Positions 35,425 to 44,763 of a DNA stretch of 63,379 nucleotides are shown piece after piece. This DNA is from Trichormus sp. M33_DOE_039. GTDB lineage: Bacteria; Cyanobacteriota; Cyanobacteriia; Cyanobacteriales; Nostocaceae. The notes below the pieces were generated by a model. The model ran no database searches. It saw only the letters and a list, made by a program, of their open reading frames with translations, and was not told where the DNA came from. The DNA lies in NCBI GenBank assembly GCA_015296085.1, contig DVDT01000068.1, positions 1-63,379 of the forward strand. The letters run 5' to 3'. A program made the position numbers and the translations under genes. Each line of letters opens with the position of its first letter. The first letter of the stretch is position 1.

Positions 35425-36654
35425 ATGAAACAACAGCACTGTAACAATTTGCCCTTAGCCAAAGTGAAAACAACTTCTAGTGCTTTAAAAGTTCTTTTTG
35501 TCAGTCACACCTATGTTGTAGGCGTAAACCAGGGGAAATTGAATGCGATCGCCTCCGGTGGGCGTTCCACCATTGCACAGATTGACAAGGTTAAGGTTGG
35601 TCTTTTAGCTCCCAGCAACTGGAAAGCATTGGAATGGAATAAGACGATTCCATTGGAAACTCCATGTTCTCAGATCCACACCTACTCCGCACCTGTCTTA
35701 TTTAGTGGGCGTGGAGGAGCGCACATATACGCTCCTTGGACACTTTGGCAAGTGCTGAATGATTTTCGTCCCGACATTGTCCAAGTAGAGGAAGAAGTGT
35801 TTTCCCTGTGTGCATTTGAGTTTGCTATCTGGAGCCGATTGACAGGTAAACCACTTGCCATTTTTGGTTGGGAAAATATTGATCACCGCCTATCTTTTCT
35901 CCGTCGCTGGATCTGTCAGTTTGTCCACAATACTGCCCGTCTCGTGCTTTCCGGTAATCAGGATGGGGCAGAAATTATGCGCCGATGGGGTTACACAGGG
36001 TTGCTGGAAGTGATGCCGCAGATGGGTGTTGACCCTGAATTTTTTGCACCTCGTCAAAAAACAGTAGGCGATCGCCCATTCCATATAGGGTTTCTCGGAC
36101 GATTAGTCCACAGCAAGGGAATCGACCTGATTTTCGCTGCGGCTCACCATTTGCGTCAGCAGGGGTTCAACTTCCGCGTCCTGATATGCGGCTCTGGTTT
36201 TATAGAAGCAGAACTCAAGCAGGTATCTCAGAAGCAAGGTGTGGCAGATTGGGTGATATGGCATGGTGCTGTCCACCACGAACAAGCTCCAGAAGTGATC
36301 TGCCACTTTGATGTGCTGGTCTTGCCTTCCCGTACAACTCTTGAATGGAAAGAGCAATTTGGTCACGTCCTGATTGAAGCGATGGCAATGGGAGTTCCGG
36401 TGGTAGGTTCTGATAGTGGAGAAATTCCCAATGTGATTGGGCGATCAGATTTGGTTTTTCGCGAAGAAAATACTCAGGAACTAGCAAACATATTGGCACG
36501 CCTGATTCGGGAACCCCAATGGTATCAAGAGGTGAGCAATTATTGCCTTCATCGGGTAAATCAACTTTACTCCCATGATCAGATTGCAGCTTGTCTAATC
36601 ACTTTATGGCAGAAAGTTTTACAGCAAAAAAACAGTGAACTTGTTCTGAATTAG
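35425..36654 (+). CDS. GT4-family glycosyltransferase
   Basis: The 409-residue GT-B enzyme has FVSHTYVVGVNQGKLNAI near the N-terminus, the typical helix FRPDIVQVEEEVFSL, the hinge VMPQMGVDPEFF, FHIGFLGRLVHSKGIDLI and FGHVLIEAMAMGVPVVGS (the EX7E motif). GC content is higher than in the two preceding genes. GGG precedes ATG 35425. The glycan position is unknown. It is close to the GT4 gene that follows (47-bp gap). Confidence 0.88.
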   Translation: MKQQHCNNLPLAKVKTTSSALKVLFVSHTYVVGVNQGKLNAIASGGRSTIAQIDKVKVGLLAPSNWKALEWNKTIPLETPCSQIHTYSAPVLFSGRGGAHIYAPWTLWQVLNDFRPDIVQVEEEVFSLCAFEFAIWSRLTGKPLAIFGWENIDHRLSFLRRWICQFVHNTARLVLSGNQDGAEIMRRWGYTGLLEVMPQMGVDPEFFAPRQKTVGDRPFHIGFLGRLVHSKGIDLIFAAAHHLRQQGFNFRVLICGSGFIEAELKQVSQKQGVADWVIWHGAVHHEQAPEVICHFDVLVLPSRTTLEWKEQFGHVLIEAMAMGVPVVGSDSGEIPNVIGRSDLVFREENTQELANILARLIREPQWYQEVSNYCLHRVNQLYSHDQIAACLITLWQKVLQQKNSELVLN

Positions 36655-36701
36655 GAAGTGAGATGAATGGCACAGTATGTCTTTTGTGAGGTAAACCATC
36701 C

Positions 36702-37853
36702 ATGCGGTTAGTGATTGTTCGCAGAGAAGTGGGTGTTGCTCTGAGTATGGATGTCTATGCTGACAATTTGGTTGCTGAATTAAAAGCGATTCGTCCAAAT
36801 TGGGAAATTGTTGAGTTTGCACCGCAACTCTGGAGCCGAAACCACGAAAACCTGTGGCACTCTGGTACTGGTATCCGCAAGTATTACGAACGCTATTGGC
36901 ATCATCCTCAACAAGTCTGTCAGATAGAAGGAGACATCTATCACATCATTGATCACACCAATGCTCATGTAGCGTATTGGTTGAGAAGAAAAAACAAACC
37001 TATCATTATCACCTGTCACGACCTAGTACAGTTTGTCTATCCAGAAATTCTCAAGGGACAATCCCGTTTTCCTGCTTTCAGTATGGCATCCTGGCAATTT
37101 TCAGTAAAAGGATTGCGTTATGCCAACTGTGTAGTAGCTGATTCGTCAAATACAGCCAAGGACGTTCATGAAAAACTCGGTATTGAATTACAGCGAATTA
37201 TGGTAGTTCCTCTCGGAGTTGAAGCATCGTTTCGGCCATTACCATTGGCAGAGGTGAAATCCTTTCGACAACAATCTAAGAGATTCCCTGAAGAAATCTG
37301 TTTACTTAATATTGGTTCAACTCACCAGCGTAAAAATATTATCACTGTTTTGAAAGTTCTAAAAACCCTCAAAGATCAAGGTCTATCAGTATGTCTTTGG
37401 CGTTCAGGGGGGAAATTTACGACAGAGCAGATAGCCTTTATTAAAGAACATAATCTTGACCAAGATATTCTGGATTTTGGTACTGTTGAGAAAAATATTC
37501 TGATTCAACTTTATAATGCAGCCGATGTTTTATTAGCTCCATCTCTTTATGAAGGTTTTGGTTTGACAGTTATCGAGGCAATGGCGTGCGGACTACCCGT
37601 AATTACTTCTAATGTCTCATCTCTACCAGAAGTGGTAGGTAATGCGGCGGTGCTAGTAGAACCTATGGATATCCAAGCTATATCTGAATCTGTAGTTAGC
37701 CTCGAACAGAATTCTATCTATCGTCAAAATTTGATTGATCAGGGATTCGTAAGAGCTAAACAGTTGACTTGGAAAAAATCAGCAGAACAGTTGGTTTCGA
37801 TTTATGAGCAGTTAACAAGTCAACAGTCAAAATTCGCAGATGCAAAAAAATGA
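36702..37853 (+). CDS. GT4-family glycosyltransferase
   Basis: The 383-residue GT-B enzyme has the mannosyltransferase-like pattern [64 protein letters not shown] and [19 protein letters not shown] with [12 protein letters not shown]. This series is typical of the WbpY/RfaB-like subgroup, suggesting but not proving a mannose or related donor. It is the last gene before a 194-bp spacer containing a coding-like fragment. Confidence 0.88.
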   Translation: MRLVIVRREVGVALSMDVYADNLVAELKAIRPNWEIVEFAPQLWSRNHENLWHSGTGIRKYYERYWHHPQQVCQIEGDIYHIIDHTNAHVAYWLRRKNKPIIITCHDLVQFVYPEILKGQSRFPAFSMASWQFSVKGLRYANCVVADSSNTAKDVHEKLGIELQRIMVVPLGVEASFRPLPLAEVKSFRQQSKRFPEEICLLNIGSTHQRKNIITVLKVLKTLKDQGLSVCLWRSGGKFTTEQIAFIKEHNLDQDILDFGTVEKNILIQLYNAADVLLAPSLYEGFGLTVIEAMACGLPVITSNVSSLPEVVGNAAVLVEPMDIQAISESVVSLEQNSIYRQNLIDQGFVRAKQLTWKKSAEQLVSIYEQLTSQQSKFADAKK

Positions 37854-37882
37854 AGTTGATGTAGCACTGTTACAAAAATTAG

Positions 37883-38014
37883 AAATTCAGTCTCTGTGAT
37901 CCTCAATCAATTGAAGCTTTGATTAGCAGTATTCGACTATCTGGTAAAAGGATTGTCAAAGTACATTTTTTGGCTGGCAGAATACTGCGGAATGTGGGTT
38001 TGATTTACGAGTAG
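37883..38014 (+). pseudogene. Coding-like fragment without start codon
   Basis: Between the GT4 gene and the methyltransferase, one plus-strand frame reads 43 codons between two TAG stops. It has no ATG and includes CDPQSIEALISSIRL and GKRIVKVHFLAGRIL. The composition looks protein-like, but the segment is too short to assign. It may be the residue of a lost polysaccharide gene. Confidence 0.25.
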
Positions 38015-38047
38015 TTAATTAGATCAAATATAAATTTGAGGTGATTA

Positions 38048-38680
38048 GTGATACATAGTTACGAAGAACTTAACAAAGCGCAAGAAGTAAGTGAAACAGA
38101 TACGTTTACTATCGATAGATATCGGCAGTTCTTCCATTTTTTTCACCCTGATGTGAAAAAAATTTTGGATGTAGGATGTAATACAGGTAGGGGAGGAAAG
38201 ACTTTAAAGGAATTAAATAGAGAACTTCAACTCATTGGTCTAGATTGCGTCAATAGTCGTCTAGAAAAACTCCCATGTGGAGTCTACGATCAAAAGGTTT
38301 GCTCTTATTCGACTAATGTCATTTTAGAAAGTTCATCAATCGATGCGATTGTTGCAGGAGAATTTATTGAACATTTATATCCTGATGATGTCACTAAAAC
38401 ATTATATGAGTTTTATCGGTTGTTGAAACCAAGCGGACAGTTACTACTAACAACGCCAAATCCGAACTATTTACTTTTGACTTTAACCAGTAGAAGCGTT
38501 TTAGGGGGAGCGCATGTATCTCAGCATTATCCTGCTGATTTAGTAAAGCATTTAAAAGTTACAGGGTTTGATGAAATCAAAATATTTGGTAGTGGTAAGG
38601 TATCCCGCTACCTCGGTCAATATTTTCCCTGGTTAAGGGTGTACGGCAGTTATTTAGTTATTGCAAACAAAGTCACCTAA
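38048..38680 (+). CDS. SAM-dependent methyltransferase, class I
   Basis: The 210-residue protein (GTG start at 38048 behind GAGGTGATTA) has motif I ILDVGCNTGRGGKTL, LIGLDCVNSRLEKL and the motif-IV-like IDAIVAGEFIEHLYPDD. FYRLLKPSGQLLLTTPNPNY is typical of UbiG/Methyltransf_11 proteins. In glycan loci such enzymes O-methylate a sugar, which can stop chain growth or alter the surface. No membrane segment. Confidence 0.84.
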   Translation: MIHSYEELNKAQEVSETDTFTIDRYRQFFHFFHPDVKKILDVGCNTGRGGKTLKELNRELQLIGLDCVNSRLEKLPCGVYDQKVCSYSTNVILESSSIDAIVAGEFIEHLYPDDVTKTLYEFYRLLKPSGQLLLTTPNPNYLLLTLTSRSVLGGAHVSQHYPADLVKHLKVTGFDEIKIFGSGKVSRYLGQYFPWLRVYGSYLVIANKVT

Positions 38681-38812
38681 ATTTTATCTTGTCTACTTAT
38701 TTGTGTGAATCGTGAAAGATTTAAAATTCCAATGGTCTAGCAATAAATCTCTAATTTAAGATAGATATTTAGTAGCAAAAAAGAAAAGTTTCTGAAATAT
38801 TCAATAAATATC

Positions 38813-40204
38813 ATGTATTTGCAGATAGTTACAACTAATAAATCGCAAAAGAAGGAAATAATTAGTAACACAACCTTAATTATATTTGCCTTTTCTACAG
38901 TTTTTTACTCACGAATTTTTTGTGCAATTACTCGCGCTCCTACAATACTTAATCTTGCTCACTTTGCAGTTGTTCCCTTAGTTTTAGGGATTGTATTATT
39001 CACGAGTCGGGCGAAAGACCGCAAACAGATTGCAATTGCCTATTCTTTTCTATTCGGACTTTTCATTTTGTTAGTAGTAGTGTTGGCTAGTGCTTTATGG
39101 AATAATGCAGGTTTGATTAACGCAATTGTCTCTTTTATGATGCTTGGCGAACCCTTCATGTTCCTACTTGCTATCACCTGTATTCCTATGTCTACTGAAT
39201 CCATTACACGAATGAAAAAGTTGTTGATCTGGTCTGCATTGATTAACTTTTTGCTCGCTGCTGTCCAAAAACCTTTAATTGATTCAGGAAAAATTTATGC
39301 TAACGGATTAGATGGAACAGATGGATGTGGTGGAGTATTTTTCGTCTCAGGGGCTGGAAATTATGTATCGGCTTCGGTATCAATTGCCTTTTCTCTCTAC
39401 TTCTTCATTCATGAAAAAACTTTTCCCTTATGGATGAGAATTATGGCAATTATTGCTACTTTCTGGCAAATTCTATTTTCCGATTCCAAACAACTTGTAC
39501 TCGCCTATCTGGTAGCTTGGGGTCTTCTAATTTTGGTGAATTTAAAAGATATGAGTAAAACTATCAAACTTCTGATTGCGAGTGTTATCTTCGGATGCGG
39601 ATTTCTTTGGTGTGTACAAAATTTAGAAGCATTTGCCGCATTTACAGTCTGGGCGCGACCAGAACTCTACGAGCCAAATGGTGAAGCTTGGTACGCCAAA
39701 TTTTACTCGGTGCGTGCTATCTTGTCGCAATATCAATCATCTTTGAATTGGTTATTTGGTCTTGGCCCAGGACATACGGTGAGCCGATTAGGGGCGTGGT
39801 TTCTCAGAGATTATTGGTCTTTACTCGGACCATTAGGTGCTACCACCACTCCCATTGGTCAGGAAGCAATCGATTTTGTAAATAGTTTCTGGCTTTGTTA
39901 TAGTTCCAGTCTCTTCAGCCCTATTTTTGGTTGGGCAGGAATATGGGGAGATTTAGGTCTTTTAGGCCTAGGAGCATACCTATTTCTATCCTTTTTAGCC
40001 TGGCAACACTTTGGTCTAGATGATTCTTTGAAAGTTACTCTGCTAGCTATTTTCGTTTTTGGTTTTATTTTTACGCAAATGGAGGAACCAGGTTTTATGC
40101 TGGCGATCGCATTTATCTTAGGGCTTTCATGGCAAAAACAACGACTAAGAAAACAGGCTCAACAGGCTACTAGAGCAGCACAGCAACAAGGATTAATACT
40201 CTAA
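38813..40204 (+). CDS. O-antigen ligase/polymerase-like membrane protein (Wzy candidate)
   Basis: The 463-residue protein has about eleven or twelve hydrophobic segments (IIFAFSTVFYSRIFCAI, IAYSFLFGLFILLVVVLAS, LLIASVIFGCGFLW, LLGLGAYLFLSFLAW). A large soluble loop lies near residues 270-350 (LNWLFGLGPGHTVSRLGAWF). This is the layout of Wzy/WaaL-type polymerases, whose sequences are otherwise poorly conserved. It is the only such protein in the locus, so it is the best candidate for the repeat-unit polymerase. The C-terminal tail is Gln/Ala-rich and cytoplasmic (KQAQQATRAAQQQ). Confidence 0.72.
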   Translation: MYLQIVTTNKSQKKEIISNTTLIIFAFSTVFYSRIFCAITRAPTILNLAHFAVVPLVLGIVLFTSRAKDRKQIAIAYSFLFGLFILLVVVLASALWNNAGLINAIVSFMMLGEPFMFLLAITCIPMSTESITRMKKLLIWSALINFLLAAVQKPLIDSGKIYANGLDGTDGCGGVFFVSGAGNYVSASVSIAFSLYFFIHEKTFPLWMRIMAIIATFWQILFSDSKQLVLAYLVAWGLLILVNLKDMSKTIKLLIASVIFGCGFLWCVQNLEAFAAFTVWARPELYEPNGEAWYAKFYSVRAILSQYQSSLNWLFGLGPGHTVSRLGAWFLRDYWSLLGPLGATTTPIGQEAIDFVNSFWLCYSSSLFSPIFGWAGIWGDLGLLGLGAYLFLSFLAWQHFGLDDSLKVTLLAIFVFGFIFTQMEEPGFMLAIAFILGLSWQKQRLRKQAQQATRAAQQQGLIL

Positions 40205-40328
40205 CACAAAAAGCGATGGAAAAAACCTGATGCTGCACCACAAGGTTAATATCCAAGACTACCGTATTAATCCCAGTAACAGACTGAACAACTTGTACAA
40301 CATATTGATTAGCTACTTAATTACAAAT

Positions 40329-41591
40329 ATGAAAATTTTAATGTCTGCTTACTCCTGCGAACCAGGTATGGGTTCTGAACCTGGTGTGGGTTGGAATATT
40401 GCACAAGAAGCAGCTAAGTACCATGAAGTTTGGGTACTCACCCGACCTGATGAGAGTCAGAATATTATCAAGGCAGAACTGGAACGCAACCCTAACCCAA
40501 ATCTTCACTTTGTTTATTTTACTCTGCCCTTTTGGCAGGATAGTAGACGATGGGGATATTCTGGAGGAATGCAACTTCACTATTATCTTTGGCAAATTCA
40601 GGCATACTTTGTTGCCCGTCGCTTACATAAAAAAATTGGCTTTGACCTTAGCCATCATGTCACTTTTGTCAAATATTCCAATCCTTGCCTCCTATCACTG
40701 CTGCCAATTCCCTTAGTTTGGGGACCAGTAGGCGGTGGAGAATCTGCACCGCTAAGTTTCTGGTATGACTTTAGCTTAAACGGCAAAATGTATGAAATTG
40801 CCCGCAGCTTTGTTAGATACCTGGGAGAGCAAGATCCATTGGTACGTCTTACTGCTAAAAGAAGTGCTGTAGTCCGAGCCACAACTAAGGATACAGCCCA
40901 ACGCCTCTATAAGCTAGGTGTGAATCATGTGCAGATTCTGCCGGAATCAGGGCTATCGGAGGAAGACATAGCACTTTTGGCTCAATATGAAGTACCTAAA
41001 GAAGCACCAGTAAGGTTTATCAGTATAGGTAGACTTTTCCACTGGAAAGGTTTTTATTTGGGACTGCGTGCTTTTGCTCAGGCGAATTTACCCAATACAG
41101 AATATTGGATTGTAGGACAAGGGCCAGAGTCGGATAGGTTGCAAGCTTTGGCAGCAGATTTGGGAATTACTCAAAAAGTTAAATTTTGGGGCAAATTACC
41201 TCGTTACAAGGCTTTAAATCTGTTGAAAGAGTCTCATGTGCTAGTTCATCCCAGTCTGCATGATTCTGGAGGATGGGTATGTATGGAAGCAATGGCCGCA
41301 GGTCGTCCCGTGATTTGTCTAGATTTAGGAGGCCCAGCCGTCCAAGTTACAGACGAAACTGGTTTTAAGATTCCAGTAGACGAACCATATCAAGTGGTAC
41401 GTGACCTAGCAACTGCGATGATTCATTTAGTTAAAGATTCAGAACTGAGAGTTAATATGGGTCAAGCTGGTCGGAAATTAGTCAGTGAGAATCACAGTTG
41501 GCCGGTTATAGGGAAACGTCTGAACAAACTTTATTTAGAGGTTGGTAGCAGGAAAGTTTCAGAGAATGGTGTTGTGTCTCAAGTGTTTTGA
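40329..41591 (+). CDS. GT4-family glycosyltransferase
   Basis: From ATG 40329 (MKILMSAYSCEPGMGSEPGV) the product is 420 residues. An in-frame extension to 40230 lacks family character. Typical GT-B elements are GVGWNIAQEAAKYHEVWVLT, VWGPVGGGESAP, RFISIGRLFHWKGFYLGL, VKFWGKLPRYKALNLL and GGWVCMEAMAAGRPVICLD. The N-terminal SAYSCEPGMGSEPGVGW signature is widespread in cyanobacterial EPS glycosyltransferases. It follows the polymerase gene in the same direction. Confidence 0.86.
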   Translation: MKILMSAYSCEPGMGSEPGVGWNIAQEAAKYHEVWVLTRPDESQNIIKAELERNPNPNLHFVYFTLPFWQDSRRWGYSGGMQLHYYLWQIQAYFVARRLHKKIGFDLSHHVTFVKYSNPCLLSLLPIPLVWGPVGGGESAPLSFWYDFSLNGKMYEIARSFVRYLGEQDPLVRLTAKRSAVVRATTKDTAQRLYKLGVNHVQILPESGLSEEDIALLAQYEVPKEAPVRFISIGRLFHWKGFYLGLRAFAQANLPNTEYWIVGQGPESDRLQALAADLGITQKVKFWGKLPRYKALNLLKESHVLVHPSLHDSGGWVCMEAMAAGRPVICLDLGGPAVQVTDETGFKIPVDEPYQVVRDLATAMIHLVKDSELRVNMGQAGRKLVSENHSWPVIGKRLNKLYLEVGSRKVSENGVVSQVF

Positions 41592-41688
41592 AACTGCTTT
41601 CAACTATTTAGTAATTAGTGTTCCAATATGCACAGAATTATTCAATAGAAATTAGTCAATCACCTCAATTGTTAGCAGGGTTAATCTA

Positions 41689-42894
41689 GTGAAAGTTTTA
41701 CTCCTACATAATCGGTACCAGTATGCTGGAGGAGAAGATTCAGTAGTACAGGCTGAAAAAAATTTACTGGAGAAAAAAGGGCATCAGGTTTCATTAATTG
41801 AAGTTAGCAATGATGACATAGTTGGCATTGAGGGCAGAATTAATGCAGCTTTTAGTGCTTTATATTCACCTGTATCTAAACGCTATGTGAGCAAAGCGAT
41901 CGCTCACTTTTGTCCTGATGTAGTACATATTCATAACTTTTTCCCACTACTCTCTCCATCCGTTTATGATGCGTGTAACAATGCTAATGTGCCTGTCGTA
42001 CAGACCCTACACAATTACAGGCTGGGCTGCCCCAATGCAATGTTATTTCGCAACAATACTGCTTGTGAAGATTGCTTGGGCAAGAGGATAGCATGGTCTG
42101 GTATTTTACACGCTTGCTATCGTGGTTCGCACATTCAAAGCACTGTTGTTGCTACAATGCTAGCTGTTCATTGGCAGCGTGGTACTTGGCAAAAATCAGT
42201 TGATGCTTACATTGCTCTCACAGCTTTTCAAAAAGAAAAGATAGTTCAGGCTGGCCTTCCTAGGGAAAAAATCTACATTAAACCTAATTATATTTTCGCT
42301 CCACAATCATTAAATATCACTAGAGCAAACGGTGAATATGCCCTCTTTGTGGGGCGAATTTCTCCGGAAAAAGGTATTTTAACTCTCCTAGATGCTTATT
42401 TACAGAATAGTTTGCGTATACCACTAAAAATAGCTGGCACTGGCCCTCTACTTGAGAACTTACAGGCAAAGATTCAGTCTGCTGGGCTTGATGATGTGAT
42501 TACATTTCTAGGTCAACAGGATAAGTCAGCAGTAATGAGGCTAATGTGTAATGCGAGATTTCTTATTTTCCCTTCAATTTGGTATGAAACGTTTGGTTTA
42601 GCGATGATTGAAGCTTTTGCTTGTAGCTTACCCGTATTAGCATCAAGTTGGGGTAGTATGGCGGAAATTGTGGAGAACAATGTGACTGGTCTGCATTTCC
42701 AAGCTGGTAGTTCAACAGATTTAGCAAATAAAATAAGATGGGCTTACGAGCATCCTGAAGAAATGATTTGTATGGGTAAAAATGCTCGCTCTGCTTATGA
42801 AGCGTATTACACCTCTGATCATAATTACCAGCAACTAATAGCAATTTACCAAGCAGTAATTGCTCAAAAACTAGGGCGTGTTTTAACAATGTAG
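41689..42894 (+). CDS. GT4-family glycosyltransferase
   Basis: The 401-residue protein starts with GTG 41689 (KVLLLHNRYQYAGGEDSVV). It has VVHIHNFFPLLSPSVYDAC, VVQTLHNYRLGCPNAM, a Cys pair (CEDCLGKRIAWSGILHACY), IYIKPNYIF, YALFVGRISPEKGIL and YETFGLAMIEAFACSLPVLA. This HNF/Cys-containing subgroup is common in capsule loci. It is the last intact gene of the polysaccharide run; a transposase fragment follows directly. Confidence 0.88.
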   Translation: MKVLLLHNRYQYAGGEDSVVQAEKNLLEKKGHQVSLIEVSNDDIVGIEGRINAAFSALYSPVSKRYVSKAIAHFCPDVVHIHNFFPLLSPSVYDACNNANVPVVQTLHNYRLGCPNAMLFRNNTACEDCLGKRIAWSGILHACYRGSHIQSTVVATMLAVHWQRGTWQKSVDAYIALTAFQKEKIVQAGLPREKIYIKPNYIFAPQSLNITRANGEYALFVGRISPEKGILTLLDAYLQNSLRIPLKIAGTGPLLENLQAKIQSAGLDDVITFLGQQDKSAVMRLMCNARFLIFPSIWYETFGLAMIEAFACSLPVLASSWGSMAEIVENNVTGLHFQAGSSTDLANKIRWAYEHPEEMICMGKNARSAYEAYYTSDHNYQQLIAIYQAVIAQKLGRVLTM

Positions 42895-42908
42895 CTTTTG
42901 TTTACGAA
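42895..42908 (+). repeat. 14-bp direct repeat, left copy
   Basis: CTTTTGTTTACGAA occurs here and again at 43139-43152, exactly flanking the IS5-type transposase fragment. The copies are identical. The repeat is longer than the usual IS5 target duplication. Confidence 0.6.
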
Positions 42909-43137
42909 CCATCAGTCCGTCAAGCTCCTTTGTGGAGAACAGGTTCGTGTTGAGGTGATTGAAAGAATATCGAAAACATTTGAACGATTACCCAATCGGT
43001 GGATTGTGAAAAGGACATTCGGCTGGCTCAATCGATTTCGGCGTTTGAGTAAGGATTATGAGTTGTACACAGAGATAAGTGAAGCAATAATTTACGGCTC
43101 ATTGATTCGTCTGATGGTAAAACGAATGGCAGCTTAA
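42898..43137 (+). pseudogene. IS5-type transposase C-terminal fragment
   Basis: The 79-codon frame reads VEVIERISKTFERLPNRWIV, then [19 protein letters not shown] and EAIIYGSLIRLMVKRMAA. This is the conserved C-terminal catalytic region ([22 protein letters not shown]-like) of IS5-family transposases. The catalytic glutamate of the WIVERTF motif is replaced by Lys (WIVKRTF). The N-terminal three quarters are absent, so it is inactive. It abuts the last polysaccharide gene and marks the right border of that locus. Confidence 0.8.
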
Positions 43138-43138
43138 T

Positions 43139-43152
43139 CTTTTGTTTACGAA
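43139..43152 (+). repeat. 14-bp direct repeat, right copy
   Basis: This is the second copy of CTTTTGTTTACGAA, starting two bases after the stop of the transposase fragment. The offset from the left copy is 244 bp. Confidence 0.6.
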
Positions 43153-43164
43153 TCAGCTCTAAGA

Positions 43165-43779
43165 CTAAACAGTGCTGTCTTCTATATCTCGTTTTCGCTG
43201 ATACAGTAGTGAACTTACAGCAACAGCGACTAACATAGGGGGTATTAAATCTGATTCAGGAACTGGTACAATTCGGACTGAACCAGTGATTGTGTTGGTA
43301 AAGACACCAAAGTCAGCTGTTTGACGACCTGTTGTCACGAGGAAATACTTTTGTTGAGCAGTCAATTCTCTGCTAAACGCAACAATCCCATCATTAGGAG
43401 TAGTATTTGCTACAAGAACATTAGTCAATTGTTGAATGGGATTGAAACTGTCTTTATATAAAACTAAGAAATTATCCCAAGCTCCATTTGCAGGTGAAGT
43501 AGCTCCAGGTACAGTGCTGGAGAATCTATATAAACCCGATTGTTCAACTGTAAAGGCAAAAACACTGTAAGGTACACTCATTCCAACAGTTCCAGCATTC
43601 TGTCCGCTGATTCTATTAGGAGGATCGCCTGGTGCTGTACGCCGCCAGATCGGTTTATTTGTTGTATCTCCTTGATAAGTAAAGATAGCGGCTTTGGCAG
43701 GGTTATTAGTAATAACACTAGTTAATAATAACCACAAAGCAATTATTAATGGTTTCTGTACAAAGTTTTTTCTCAACAT
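43165..43779 (-). CDS. Exported protein with PEP-CTERM-like tail
   Basis: The 204-residue protein has a signal peptide (KPLIIALWLLLTSVITNNPAKAA). The beta-rich body has segments such as FAFTVEQSGLYRFSSTV and KYFLVTTGRQTADFGVF, resembling pre-peptidase-like or lectin-like extracellular domains. The C-terminus VPVPESDLIPPMLVAVAVSS followed by LLYQRKR has the PEP-CTERM plan (motif, hydrophobic helix, basic cluster), with PES in place of PEP. Exosortase recognition and surface anchoring are inferred. No exosortase gene is in the window. It is the first of three neighbouring minus-strand genes with such tails. Confidence 0.72.
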   Translation of the reverse strand: MLRKNFVQKPLIIALWLLLTSVITNNPAKAAIFTYQGDTTNKPIWRRTAPGDPPNRISGQNAGTVGMSVPYSVFAFTVEQSGLYRFSSTVPGATSPANGAWDNFLVLYKDSFNPIQQLTNVLVANTTPNDGIVAFSRELTAQQKYFLVTTGRQTADFGVFTNTITGSVRIVPVPESDLIPPMLVAVAVSSLLYQRKRDIEDSTV

Positions 43780-43899
43780 AAACTCATGCTTAATTAAATG
43801 TCAATTGTAAAAGATAGCATTGCTGATGAGCGCAAATAATTCATCTAAGATTTTGGAAAAAACTTAGTTCATTACTTTGTTATACAACGCCTCAAAAAT

Positions 43900-44718
43900 T
43901 TATGATTGCTGAGATTCTTGGCGTTTTTTCTGTAGTGTCAAGGCTGTGAGCCAAAATACGCTTATTAGCATCAAACCGGAAACTGATGGTTCTGGTACTT
44001 GAGTAATGACTAACGAGACATTATCTGCATATGAATCATTGACTCGACCTCGTGCATAATTGGCACTCAGAACTACATTGATTTGACGTGTACCTACAGG
44101 TACATAACCGTTAGTTGATTGGAAAAATAAACCCGTGATATTATTTCTCTCTGCTGCATTTGGTGCAGAAATATTAGCTGCGCCTAAAGATTGGTTCGTC
44201 GCATCTAGGAAAGTGATATTGAGTGATGCAATATCTTCATCATTAGCGTATCCACCTAACCAGGCACTCAAATCAAAAGCTGCTCTACCTGCATCAATAA
44301 CTGAAGCGAGACTCTCCACATCAATAGATTGGTAAGCACTAGATGAGCCTCTACCTGCACCACCAAAAAAGAGATTTTGACCCCTATTGCTTGGCCCTGG
44401 AACATCAACAGCCGGTAAGGTAACGCTCACTAAATTACCCAAGCCATTGACAAAGTTAAAACCTGACGCACCGTATTGAATGACGCTAAAATCACCAGTT
44501 TTATTCCAACCAGGGATGAAGGGAATATCAGTTCCAACACTATTACCGATTGGATCTCCTAATCCTTGTTCTGCGTCACCATTGACAATCAAATTTTGGC
44601 CTAGTGTGGCAGCATAACTAGAATGAGCAAATAAAAAGCTAGGTACTAGCCCTACTATTAAAGAAAGGCATAGTTTGTTTATGTTCTGCGAAACTGTTTG
44701 CAAAATAATTTGATTCAT
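43900..44718 (-). CDS. PEP-CTERM exported protein
   Basis: From ATG 44718 (MNQIILQTVSQNINKL) the product is 272 residues. A signal peptide (LCLSLIVGLVPSFLFAHSSYA) precedes NLIVNGDAEQGLGDPIGN, typical of DUF642/carbohydrate-binding-type PEP-CTERM proteins. A jelly-roll-like body follows (ARGRVNDSYADNVSLVIT). The sorting tail is canonical: QVPEPSVSGLMLISVFW, LTALTLQKKR. It would be processed by an exosortase and retained in the outer layer or EPS matrix. It lies next to a large EPS locus, a recurrent association for this protein class. Confidence 0.82.
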   Translation of the reverse strand: MNQIILQTVSQNINKLCLSLIVGLVPSFLFAHSSYAATLGQNLIVNGDAEQGLGDPIGNSVGTDIPFIPGWNKTGDFSVIQYGASGFNFVNGLGNLVSVTLPAVDVPGPSNRGQNLFFGGAGRGSSSAYQSIDVESLASVIDAGRAAFDLSAWLGGYANDEDIASLNITFLDATNQSLGAANISAPNAAERNNITGLFFQSTNGYVPVGTRQINVVLSANYARGRVNDSYADNVSLVITQVPEPSVSGLMLISVFWLTALTLQKKRQESQQS

Positions 44719-44763
44719 CACTGCCTATTTATGAGATTGATAGCTTTTGTAGAAAATGTATGG

